Below, in pieces: positions 1 through 5,233 of a stretch of 7,662 nt of DNA. Source of the stretch: Nocardioides sp. (GTDB lineage: Bacteria; Actinomycetota; Actinomycetes; Propionibacteriales; Nocardioidaceae); contig JAPSKJ010000096.1 of the NCBI GenBank assembly GCA_031177735.1, positions 1-7,662 on the forward strand. The letters are read 5' to 3'. A program made the translations under genes and the position numbers. Under the pieces are notes generated by a model that was given only the letters and a program-made list of their open reading frames with translations, was not told the origin of the DNA and searched no databases. The first letter of the stretch is position 1, and the number at the start of each line of letters is the position of its first letter.

Positions 1-673
1 AGGCGAGCTCGTCGGTGAGCCCCCAGGCCTCGTTGCCGAACAGCCAGGCGGTCGGTCGGGCGAGCAGGTCGTCGGCCCCGAACAGGTCGGCCTCGCCGTG
101 CATGTCGGCGGCCAGCACCGTGAGTCCGGCGGCCTTGGCGGCACCCACCGCAGCCGCGGCGTCGCGCTCCATGCTGACCGGGAGGTGGAAGGCCGACCCG
201 ACGGAGGCGCGGACGGTCTTGGGGTTGTAGAGGTCGACCGACTCGCCGGCCAGAGCGACGGCGTCGGCACCGGCGGCGTCGGCGCAGCGGATCACCGTGC
301 CGGCGTTGCCGGGGTCGCGCACGTCGGCACACAGCGCGACCAGACGCGCCTGCGTCAGCGCGTCGGACAACGGGACGTCGATGAACCGGCAGAGGGCGAC
401 CAGGCCCGCCGGGGTCACGGAGTCGCTGAGCGAGGCGAGCGCGCGGTCGTCGACCAGCGTCACCGGGGCCCCGGCCAGCAGGCCGGCGTACTGCTCGGAC
501 GCCGTGGGCGTGGCGAAGACCTCGACCACGCAGTCGGGCACCTCGAGTGCGCCCTCGACGGCCTTGGGGCCGTCGGCAAGGAAGAGCCGCCGCTCGGTGC
601 GTACCGAGCGGCGGCTCAACTTGCGGGCTTCCTTGACCCGGGCGTTGCCCGCGGTCAGAGGAGTCTGCGACAA
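1..673 (-). CDS. SpoU/TrmH-family RNA 2'-O-methyltransferase (C-terminus cut by window edge)
   Basis: SPOUT-class enzyme that moves a methyl group from S-adenosylmethionine to a ribose 2'-OH in rRNA or tRNA; the target nucleotide cannot be read from sequence. I translated 224 codons without a stop. Residues about 1-90 look like the small substrate-binding domain (SpoU_sub_bind type, with FLADGPKAVEGAL at 31-43). The three SPOUT motifs follow: ADVRDPGNAGTVIRCADAAG at 116-135 (motif 1, with the conserved N and R), NPKTVRASVGSAFHLPV at 150-166 (motif 2) and AWLFGNEAWGL at 209-219 (motif 3). Relatives run about 260-280 residues, so some 40-50 residues should lie beyond position 1. No ATG or GTG fits; TTG at 673-671, five bases past the rplT stop, is the best start, and no clear Shine-Dalgarno precedes it. 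Tight coupling to rplT suggests co-transcription. In actinobacteria this gene commonly sits between rplT and pheS. Confidence 0.93.
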   Translation of the reverse strand, partial: MSQTPLTAGNARVKEARKLSRRSVRTERRLFLADGPKAVEGALEVPDCVVEVFATPTASEQYAGLLAGAPVTLVDDRALASLSDSVTPAGLVALCRFIDVPLSDALTQARLVALCADVRDPGNAGTVIRCADAAGADAVALAGESVDLYNPKTVRASVGSAFHLPVSMERDAAAAVGAAKAAGLTVLAADMHGEADLFGADDLLARPTAWLFGNEAWGLTDELA

Positions 674-678
674 CAGCG

Positions 679-1062
679 TCAGGCCGAGGCGGGCGCGTTG
701 ACGTCGGCCGGCAGGGCGGCCTTGGCGGCCTCGACCAGCGTGGTGAACGCGGCCGGGTCGTTGACGGCCAGGTCGGCCAGGATCTTGCGGTCGACCTCGA
801 TGCCGGCCAGGCCGAGGCCCTGGATGAACCGGTTGTAGGTCATGCCCTGCGCACGCGCGGCGGCGTTGATGCGCTGGATCCAGAGGCGACGGAAGTTGCC
901 CTTGTTCTTGCGCCGGTCGTTGTAGGCGTAGACCAGCGAGTGGGTGACCTGCTCCTTGGCCTTGCGGTACAGGCGCGAGCGCTGGCCGCGGTAGCCGCTG
1001 GCGCGCTCGAGGGTGGTGCGACGCTTCTTCTGTGCGTTGACTGCGCGCTTCACGCGTGCCAT
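679..1062 (-). CDS. rplT: 50S ribosomal protein L20 (bL20)
   Basis: Binds 23S rRNA early in 50S assembly; in Escherichia coli and Bacillus subtilis it also represses its own operon by binding mRNA. The 127-residue product begins MARVKRAVNAQKKRRTTLER, the typical basic N-terminal extension that reaches into 23S rRNA. It continues with YRGQRSRLYRKAKEQV and the globular domain RRLWIQRINAAARAQGMTYN and FIQGLGLAGIEVDRK. Family members are usually 115-125 residues; the extra length is a short Ala/Pro-rich tail (ALPADVNAPASA). The ATG at 1062-1060 has a strong Shine-Dalgarno, AAGGAGA, read on the minus strand from 1075-1069, about seven bases upstream. It is the last ribosomal gene of infC-rpmI-rplT. 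The gap before it carries a hairpin also found before rpmI, which could be a site for feedback by L20 itself. Confidence 0.98.
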   Translation of the reverse strand: MARVKRAVNAQKKRRTTLERASGYRGQRSRLYRKAKEQVTHSLVYAYNDRRKNKGNFRRLWIQRINAAARAQGMTYNRFIQGLGLAGIEVDRKILADLAVNDPAAFTTLVEAAKAALPADVNAPASA

Positions 1063-1094
1063 GTCAGTTCTCCTTGGTGCTTAGGTGGAACTCG

Positions 1095-1117
1095 TGGTCT
1101 CGTCGACCAACGAAAAC
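1095..1117 (-). repeat. Repeated hairpin motif, copy 2 (before rplT)
   Basis: On the minus strand this reads GTTTTCGTTGGTCGA and then, a few bases on, GACCACGAG. TGGTC (1109-1105) can pair with GACCA (1099-1095) around a five-base loop. A near-identical stretch, GTTTCTCGTTGGTCGA followed by CGACCACCGA, lies between infC and rpmI at 1360-1390. Both copies sit just after a stop codon and ahead of a ribosomal protein gene. This is a direct observation; a shared regulatory role is inference. Confidence 0.5.
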
Positions 1118-1126
1118 GGGTTGGTC
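1105..1126 (-). other. Inverted repeat overlapping the rpmI stop codon
   Basis: GACCAAC (read from 1126 down to 1120) and GTTGGTC (1111-1105) form a perfect seven-base inverted repeat with an eight-base loop. The 5' arm overlaps the rpmI stop codon at 1127-1125. The 3' arm is the one that would pair downstream in the repeated hairpin at 1095-1117, so the two folds exclude each other. There is no U-run after it, so it does not look like an intrinsic terminator. A ribosome finishing rpmI would melt the upstream arm. Confidence 0.5.
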
Positions 1127-1319
1127 AGAGACCCAGCAGCTTCTTCGCGCGCGGGACGTCGTTCTTGGCGACCTCGGTGGTGCCGGCCATGCGACGGGTC
1201 ACCTTGGACGGCTTCTTCTCGAGGTTGTGGCGCAGACCGGCCTTCTGACGGCGGATCTTGCCCGAGCCGGTCAGGCGGAAACGCTTGCTGGCACCGGAGT
1301 GCGTCTTGTTCTTCGGCAT
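1125..1319 (-). CDS. rpmI: 50S ribosomal protein L35 (bL35)
   Basis: Small basic component of the 50S subunit that packs against 23S rRNA. The 64-residue product is of normal family length and begins MPKNKTHSGASKRFRLTGSG. The signature KNKTHSGASKRF is at the N-terminus, followed by basic KIRRQKAGLRHNLEKKPSKV and the ending AKKLLGL. The reading frame is open for 21 more codons upstream, but those encode an unrelated sequence. The ATG at 1319-1317 has a purine-rich Shine-Dalgarno (GAAAGAGAT) and matches the family N-terminus, so it is the true start. The gene lies 71 bp after infC and 62 bp before rplT, the conserved order for this operon. Both gaps carry the same repeated hairpin motif. Confidence 0.98.
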   Translation of the reverse strand: MPKNKTHSGASKRFRLTGSGKIRRQKAGLRHNLEKKPSKVTRRMAGTTEVAKNDVPRAKKLLGL

Positions 1320-1359
1320 CTCAATCTCTTTCTTCTCAGTGCGTCGGTCGTGCGTTCGG

Positions 1360-1390
1360 TGGTCGCAGACCTGCTCGACCAACGAGAAAC
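1360..1390 (-). repeat. Repeated hairpin motif, copy 1 (before rpmI)
   Basis: On the minus strand this starts immediately after the infC stop codon as GTTTCTCGTTGGTCGAG and ends in CGACCACCGA or close by. TGGTCG (1381-1376) pairs with CGACCA (1365-1360) around a ten-base loop. It matches the stretch at 1095-1117 between rpmI and rplT except for one extra base before CGTTGGTCGA and a longer loop. A regulatory role is inferred from position only. Confidence 0.5.
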
Positions 1391-2068
1391 TCAGGCGTCG
1401 ATCTCGGGATCGAGGTTCTCGGAGCGCCCGCGCTCCTTCTTCTGTGCGACCGGGCCGGTGTGGGTGGCGCGCTCGGCCTGCTCGGCCGCCTGCTCAGCGG
1501 CCCGCTCGGCAGCCTTGGACTCCTTGGCGGCCTGCTGGTCCACCTTGGCCTCGGACTTCTTCTTGTGCGGCCCGAGGACCATGACCATGTTGCGGCCGTC
1601 CTGCTTGGGCGAGGACTCGACGAAGCCGAGCTCCTGCACGTCCTCGGCCAGCTTCTGCAGCAGCCGGAAGCCCAGCTCGGGACGGTGCTGCTCGCGACCG
1701 CGGAACATGATCGTGATCTTGACCTTGTCGCCGGCCTTGAGGAACCGCACGACGTGACCCTTCTTGGTCTCGTAGTCGTGCTGGTCGATCTTGGGACGAA
1801 GCTTCATCTCCTTGATGATCACGTTCGTCTGGTTCCGGCGGGCCTCACGGGCCTTCTGGGCGTTCTCGTACTTGAACTTCCCGTAGTCCATGAGCTTGCA
1901 GACCGGGGGCTTGCCCATCGGAGCGATCTCGACCAGGTCGAGGTCGGCCTCCTGGGCCAGACGCAGTGCGTCAGCCGTCGGCACGATGCCGACGGTCTCG
2001 CCGTTGGGACCAACGAGGCGGACCTCGGGAACCCGGATCCGGTCGTTGATACGAAGCTCGGTGCTGAT
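1391..2068 (-). CDS. infC: Translation initiation factor IF-3, ATC start
   Basis: Binds the 30S subunit, prevents premature 50S joining and checks start codon and initiator tRNA. The 225-residue product has the N-terminal domain (STELRINDRIRVPEVRLVG, residues 2-20), the IF3 signature KLMDYGKFKY at 58-67, a basic linker (KAREARRNQ), and the C-terminal ribosome-binding domain (KLRPKIDQHDYETKKGH through FRGREQHRPELG to KQDGRNMVMVLGPHKKK). A 54-residue charged Ala/Glu/Lys tail (172-225) follows, making it longer than the roughly 180-residue E. coli factor. No ATG or GTG lies at the family N-terminus. ATC at 2068-2066 follows GGAGG by four bases and opens exactly at STELRIN. Rare AUU/AUC starts are known for infC and let IF3 repress its own synthesis. 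An ATG at 2182 in frame would add 38 unrelated residues and is unlikely. First gene of infC-rpmI-rplT. Confidence 0.97.
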   Translation of the reverse strand: MSTELRINDRIRVPEVRLVGPNGETVGIVPTADALRLAQEADLDLVEIAPMGKPPVCKLMDYGKFKYENAQKAREARRNQTNVIIKEMKLRPKIDQHDYETKKGHVVRFLKAGDKVKITIMFRGREQHRPELGFRLLQKLAEDVQELGFVESSPKQDGRNMVMVLGPHKKKSEAKVDQQAAKESKAAERAAEQAAEQAERATHTGPVAQKKERGRSENLDPEIDA

Positions 2069-2072
2069 GTGT

Positions 2073-2077
2073 CCTCC
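2073..2077 (-). promoter_or_regulatory. infC Shine-Dalgarno, GGAGG
   Basis: GGAGG on the minus strand, four bases before the ATC codon at 2068-2066. It decides the infC start, because no standard initiation codon lies at a workable distance in this frame and the next codons encode the conserved IF3 N-terminus. Confidence 0.85.
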
Positions 2078-2137
2078 AGTGTCTGAGAAGTCCGGACGAC
2101 CTTCGGCGACTCCCGGGCCATGTGCACAATGGTCCGG

Positions 2138-2175
2138 AAATGAATGAAGGCTTCCGCTTGTCGCAAGCGGAAGCC
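2138..2175 (-). terminator. Intrinsic terminator or attenuator in the infC leader
   Basis: The minus strand reads GGCTTCCGCTTG, loop CGA, CAAGCGGAAGCC: a perfect 12-bp stem with a three-base loop (2175-2149). It is followed by TTCATTCATTT (2148-2138), seven T in eleven bases. On the plus strand no T-run follows, so it is oriented for minus-strand transcripts. It ends about 70 bases before the infC start codon and after a long gene-free leader. It could be a plain terminator for the upstream SseB-family gene, or a regulated attenuator for infC. Confidence 0.65.
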
Positions 2176-2340
2176 CGGGCAACGCCGATCCCCCACCGTG
2201 GGAACCGGGTCGGGGAGCACTCGAGCAGCATGAGCCATGCCGTCGGGATGCTCCCGGGACCAGACCCGACGACCTTGGAAAGCTCAGGCGGTCGATGCGG
2301 GTGGGAGGGCGACGCTGGGTCGGACTCCGCTTGTGGATTC

Positions 2341-2370
2341 AGTCCGCCTCACGGCGGTCTGATCGGTCAA
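2341..2370 (-). promoter_or_regulatory. Weak candidate promoter for infC
   Basis: TTGACC (2370-2365), a good -35 match, lies just past the stop codon of the upstream gene. The best-placed -10, CGGACT (2346-2341, 18-bp spacer), is a poor match to TANNNT. If used, transcription would start near 2334 and the CGGACT arm of the leader hairpin would not be transcribed, so this promoter and that hairpin are competing readings. Confidence 0.25.
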
Positions 2371-2388
2371 CGCAAGGAGGTTACCGGA

Positions 2389-2955
2389 TCATTCCGCCGT
2401 GGGCCGAATCCAGGCGGGCGCGGTGCCGCCGTCCGGGGTCGCCACCCGGGCCAGGGTCCACTCGCGCGCGATGCCCTCGAGGTCGTCGCCCTGGAGCACG
2501 AAGCGGACCGGCCCGGCCAGGTCGATCACGACCGCCTGCGCACCGTCCTGGATCGCCGCCCGTGCGGCGTCGCGGGCGAGCACCGGCACCGGGCGGGCGT
2601 CGGGGCGCCAGTGACGCAGGGTGTCCATCGAGGTGAACGCGAGCAGGGCCTGCCGGCCGTCGGCGCCGGTGAGCAGCACGGTCGCCATGTCGGAGGTCTT
2701 GTCGTGGGCGAGGCCCTGGTCGTCGTACTCGACCTCTCCGAGCACGGCGACGACCGGCACCAGCAGGCGGCTGGCCCCGAGCGCGGCGACCACCTCGGCG
2801 TCCGAGCCCGTGCCGTCCGCGTAGGCAGCCAACGCGGCCGCCAGCGCGGGCGTGGCCTCCCCCGTGTCCCCCGGGAAGCCCGGGCCCTGGAGGAGTCGCT
2901 GGCCCTCGGGCTGACCGGAGCGGTGGTTCGACGTCACCGGGCCATTGTCCGCCAT
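2389..2955 (-). CDS. SseB-family protein (SseB N-terminal domain)
   Basis: A 188-residue soluble protein with one SseB N-terminal-type domain. Recognisable parts are LGASRLLVPVVAVLGEVEYD, the core KTSDMATVLLTGADGRQALLAFTSMDTLRHWRPDARPVPV, and an acidic/hydrophobic stretch ending FVLQGDDLEGIA. No signal peptide, membrane segment or catalytic motif is visible. The biochemical role of the actinobacterial group is not established; the name comes from an enterobacterial protein and should not be read as a secretion function. I chose ATG at 2955-2953 (MADNGPVTSNHRSG) over an in-frame start at 2985, because the longer form would nearly fill the 44-bp divergent gap to the next gene. A weak GGAAG precedes it. 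In many actinobacteria an SseB-domain gene lies directly upstream of infC, as here, though the leader hairpin may separate their transcription. Confidence 0.85.
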   Translation of the reverse strand: MADNGPVTSNHRSGQPEGQRLLQGPGFPGDTGEATPALAAALAAYADGTGSDAEVVAALGASRLLVPVVAVLGEVEYDDQGLAHDKTSDMATVLLTGADGRQALLAFTSMDTLRHWRPDARPVPVLARDAARAAIQDGAQAVVIDLAGPVRFVLQGDDLEGIAREWTLARVATPDGGTAPAWIRPTAE

Positions 2956-2999
2956 CGCGGCTTCCGCCCGCGCATGGGTGCACATGGGATGCTGGCGAC

Positions 3000-3431
3000 A
3001 TGGACGCCGTCACCTGGGGCACCTTCGCGCTGACCCTCACCCTGCTCGGTGGCATCGGGACCTGGGTGGCCTTCCGCCGCCGCGGTCCACGGGCCGGCAC
3101 CCGCTGGCTCGCGGCGACGCTGCTCGTGCCGGCGGCGTACTTCACCCGCACGCTGAAGATGCTCGGCCGGATCGCCGACGCGGTCGTCGACTGGGCGGCG
3201 TCGTTCGTGTGGAACCCGATGGTCTGGTTCGGGATCGTGCTCGCGGGCATCTCGGTGGCGCTGCTCGTCGCGTCGCGGTGGCTGCCGTCCCGCCGGCCCG
3301 CCAAGGCGGCCGCACCGGCGAAGGCCCGGCGCGGCGAGCTGCCCGAGACACGCTCCGGCGGGCCTGCCATCGACGGCGACGACGACCTTGCCGACATCGA
3401 GGCGATCCTCAAGCGGCGCGGCATCTCCTGA
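3000..3431 (+). CDS. Small conserved actinobacterial membrane protein
   Basis: A 143-residue protein of unknown function. Hydrophobic segments lie at about 6-25 (WGTFALTLTLLGGIGTWVAF), 37-52 (weaker, LAATLLVPAAYFTRTL) and 73-95 (PMVWFGIVLAGISVALLVAS). The loop after the first is basic (RRRGPRAG). After an Ala/Arg/Lys linker the protein ends in a short acidic-then-basic motif, DDLADIEAILKRRGIS, which I recall as conserved in related actinobacterial proteins. Some relatives carry the automatic label cellulose synthase; this protein is far too short and has no glycosyltransferase motifs, so I reject that name. ATG at 3000 is the only ATG in frame near the front, and no clear Shine-Dalgarno precedes it. 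It heads a plus-strand run, 15 bp ahead of the PLP enzyme gene, and is divergent from the SseB-family gene. Confidence 0.85.
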   Translation: MDAVTWGTFALTLTLLGGIGTWVAFRRRGPRAGTRWLAATLLVPAAYFTRTLKMLGRIADAVVDWAASFVWNPMVWFGIVLAGISVALLVASRWLPSRRPAKAAAPAKARRGELPETRSGGPAIDGDDDLADIEAILKRRGIS

Positions 3432-3446
3432 GAGAGCGCTTCTCCC

Positions 3447-4664
3447 ATGACCCGTGACGTCGCTGCGCGCAACCGGCTGTGGTCGCGCCTGGACCGGGCG
3501 GTCGCTGCCCACGGCGAGCCGCTGCCCACCCCCGTGACGCTGGTCGACCTCGACGCCTTCGACGCCAACGCCGACGACCTGGCCCGGCGCGCCGGCGGGC
3601 TGCCGATCCGGGTGGCGTCGAAGTCCCTGCGGGTGCCCGACCTGATCGCCCGCGCGCTGGCGCACGATGGGTTCCGCGGCGTCCTCGGCTACACGCTCGC
3701 CGAGGCACTGTGCCTGGAGGAGAGTGGGGTCAGTGACGACATCGTGGTCGCCTACCCGACAGTGGACCGCGGCGCGCTCGCTCGCTTGGTCGCCTCGCCC
3801 AGCGCGGCGGCCCGGATCACGCTGATGGTCGACGACGTCGCCCACCTCGACGTCGTCGACTCGGTGCGCGCCTCGATGGCCGTCCCGGTGCGGGTCGCGA
3901 TCGACGTGGACGCCGCCCTGTCGGTGGCTGGGCGCCTGCTGGGTCCCCGCCGCTCCCCGCTCCGGTCGGTCGACGACGTGGTCACGCTGGCCCGCCGGAT
4001 CGTCTCGCGCCCGGGCTTCCGGCTGGTCGGGGTGATGACCTACGAGGGCCAGGTGGCCGGGGTGCCCGACGCCGTGCCCGGGCGAGCCGCCCGCTCGCTG
4101 GCGGTACGCCGCGTCAAGGCGCTCTCGCTGGGCCAGCTCGCCGAGCGGCGGGCCGCCGTCGCGGCAGCGCTGCGCGAGCTGACCGACCTGGACTTCTGGA
4201 ACGCGGGCGGGTCTGGCTCGCTGGCCGAGTCCGCCGCCGACCCGGTGGTCACCGAGCTGACCGCCGGCTCCGGCCTGCTGGCACCGACCCTGTTCGACCA
4301 CTACCGCTCCTTCACGCCGCGCCCGGCCGCCTTCTTCGGGCTGCCGGTGACCCGGCGGCCCGGCCCGGGGGTCGTCACGGTCCACGGTGGCGGGCTGATC
4401 GCCTCCGGCCCGGTCGGGCCCGACCGGGCGCCGACGCCGTGGGCCCCGGCCGGCCTGGCGCTGACCGCGATGGAGGGAGCCGGCGAGGTGCAGACCCCGC
4501 TGCGCGGTGAGGTCGCCGACCGGCTGCGCATCGGCGACCTGGTCTGGTTCCGGCACGCCAAGTCGGGCGAGCCCTTCGAGCACACGTCCACCGCCTGGCT
4601 GCTCGCCGGCGACCGGATCAGCGGGAGCGCGCCGACCTACCGGGGGCTCGGGCTTGCCGGCTGA
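3447..4664 (+). CDS. Fold-type III PLP enzyme (amino acid deaminase/aldolase, D-threonine aldolase-like)
   Basis: A 405-residue cytoplasmic enzyme of the alanine racemase N-terminal-domain superfamily, nearest to D-threonine aldolase and D-serine dehydratase-like proteins. The TIM barrel starts at LVDLDAFDANADDLARRAGG (32-51). K59 in IRVASKSLRVPD is the expected Schiff-base lysine for PLP. GYTLAEALCLEESG (81-94), VRVAIDVDAALSVAG (148-162) and GVMTYEGQVAGVPD (195-208) fit strand ends of the barrel. NAGGSGSL (252-259) is the likely phosphate-binding loop. The C-terminal beta domain carries HAKSGEPFEH (370-379), where relatives place metal-binding residues. A deaminase, aldolase or dehydratase activity on a beta-hydroxy amino acid is likely, but the substrate is not readable. 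It follows the membrane protein gene by 15 bp and overlaps the next frame by 11 bp if that uses TTG. Confidence 0.88.
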   Translation: MTRDVAARNRLWSRLDRAVAAHGEPLPTPVTLVDLDAFDANADDLARRAGGLPIRVASKSLRVPDLIARALAHDGFRGVLGYTLAEALCLEESGVSDDIVVAYPTVDRGALARLVASPSAAARITLMVDDVAHLDVVDSVRASMAVPVRVAIDVDAALSVAGRLLGPRRSPLRSVDDVVTLARRIVSRPGFRLVGVMTYEGQVAGVPDAVPGRAARSLAVRRVKALSLGQLAERRAAVAAALRELTDLDFWNAGGSGSLAESAADPVVTELTAGSGLLAPTLFDHYRSFTPRPAAFFGLPVTRRPGPGVVTVHGGGLIASGPVGPDRAPTPWAPAGLALTAMEGAGEVQTPLRGEVADRLRIGDLVWFRHAKSGEPFEHTSTAWLLAGDRISGSAPTYRGLGLAG

Positions 4665-5223
4665 GGAGGAGGGCCCCACGGCCGAGGACCTCGCGGCCCT
4701 GCTGGTCGACCTGACCCTGGCCCGCGCGCCCGGCCTCGGCGCGGGACGGCTGCTGTGCATCGACGGGCCCGCGGGATCGGGCAAGACCACCCTCGCCGGC
4801 GCCGTCGCCCGCCTCGCCACCGACGCGACGGTGATCCACACCGACGAGCTGCTCGAGGGCTGGTCGGGCCTTCCCCGGCTCGCCGGCACCGTGGCGTCGG
4901 TGCTCCGCCCGCTCGCCGAGGGGCGGGCGTCGCGGTGGACGCGCTGGGACTGGCACGCCAGCCGTTGGGCGGAGTCCCACCCGGTCCGACCGGGCGGGCT
5001 GCTGGTGCTCGAGGGCGTCGGGTCCTGGAGCCCCGCGATCGCCCGGTGGGTCACCGCGCTGGTGTGGGTCGAGGCACCCCACGACGTACGCATGCGGCGC
5101 GGGATCGAGCGCGACGGGAACACGTTCGCGCCCTACTGGGAGCAGTGGGCGCGAGACGAGGCACTGGTCTTCGACCGTGACGGCACCCGGGACCACGCCG
5201 ACCTGGTCGTGGTGACCGGCTAA
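4654..5223 (+). CDS. P-loop nucleoside-kinase-like ATP-binding protein
   Basis: A small soluble P-loop NTPase of uridine kinase/AAA-like type. LLCIDGPAGSGKTTLAGAVA carries the Walker A motif GPAGSGKTT; ATVIHTDELLEGW has an aspartate placed as in nucleoside kinases; GGLLVLEGVGSW looks like a Walker B strand; VRMRRGIERDG resembles the arginine-rich lid of small kinases. The substrate is unknown. The start is uncertain. TTG at 4654, used here, gives 189 residues, overlaps the previous gene by 11 bp and lacks a good Shine-Dalgarno. A perfect AGGAGGAGG (4664-4672) lies inside that frame and points to codon 4678, which is ACG; that would give 181 residues. The frame stays open back to an ATG at 4507, but that part is the out-of-frame shadow of the PLP enzyme gene. 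The next gene starts 10 bp after its stop, so the run looks co-transcribed. Confidence 0.83.
   Translation: MPAEEEGPTAEDLAALLVDLTLARAPGLGAGRLLCIDGPAGSGKTTLAGAVARLATDATVIHTDELLEGWSGLPRLAGTVASVLRPLAEGRASRWTRWDWHASRWAESHPVRPGGLLVLEGVGSWSPAIARWVTALVWVEAPHDVRMRRGIERDGNTFAPYWEQWARDEALVFDRDGTRDHADLVVVTG
4664..4672 (+). promoter_or_regulatory. Strong Shine-Dalgarno AGGAGGAGG aimed at an ACG codon
   Basis: Two overlapping AGGAGG cores begin in the stop codon of the PLP enzyme gene. They lie five to eight bases before ACG at 4678-4680, in the frame of the P-loop protein. No ATG, GTG or TTG lies at a suitable distance downstream in that frame; the nearest standard start, TTG 4654, is upstream of it. 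Confidence 0.6.
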
Positions 5224-5233
5224 CGTCGGAGCC

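Larger units (their letters stand above)
2069..2388 (-). promoter_or_regulatory. infC leader region (gene-free gap, structured)
   Basis: This 320-bp gap between the SseB-family gene and infC holds no convincing gene. On the minus strand it contains, in order: a weak promoter-like TTGACC; a small hairpin CCGCC-GTGA-GGCGG (2357-2344); an overlapping alternative hairpin CGGACT/AGTCCG (2346-2341 with 2326-2321); a terminator-like perfect hairpin at 2175-2149; and the infC Shine-Dalgarno. The loop of the second hairpin includes CAAGCGG (2333-2327), complementary to CCGCTTG in the 5' arm of the terminator-like hairpin (2170-2164). Two exclusive folds are therefore possible. B. subtilis controls infC-rpmI-rplT by L20-dependent attenuation in its leader; an analogous switch here is inference. 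Confidence 0.55.

Noticed and set aside
98..838. Plus-strand reading frame of 246 codons
   Set aside because: It runs antisense to the RNA methyltransferase and rplT, has Gly/Arg-rich composition typical of out-of-frame GC-rich DNA, and resembles no family I know.
1320..1382. N-terminal extension of rpmI by 21 codons
   Set aside because: The extension has no similarity to bL35, and ATG 1319 matches the invariant family N-terminus with a purine-rich ribosome site.
1085..2086. Plus-strand reading frame of 333 codons
   Set aside because: It is antisense across rpmI and infC; its Leu/Gly/Val-rich sequence is the complement of those conserved genes.
1819..2238. Minus-strand frame MAHAARVLPDPVPTVGDRR as a leader peptide for infC
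   Set aside because: It runs through the terminator-like hairpin and deep into infC in another frame, with no Shine-Dalgarno I could identify; it does not behave like a short regulatory peptide.
3000..3431. Cellulose synthase label for the small membrane protein
   Set aside because: At 143 residues with no glycosyltransferase motifs it cannot be a cellulose synthase; the label is a known type of automatic annotation artefact.
2934..5123. Minus-strand reading frame of 729 codons
   Set aside because: It lies opposite three well-supported plus-strand genes and encodes Arg/Gly/Pro/Asp-rich low-complexity sequence without a recognisable domain.
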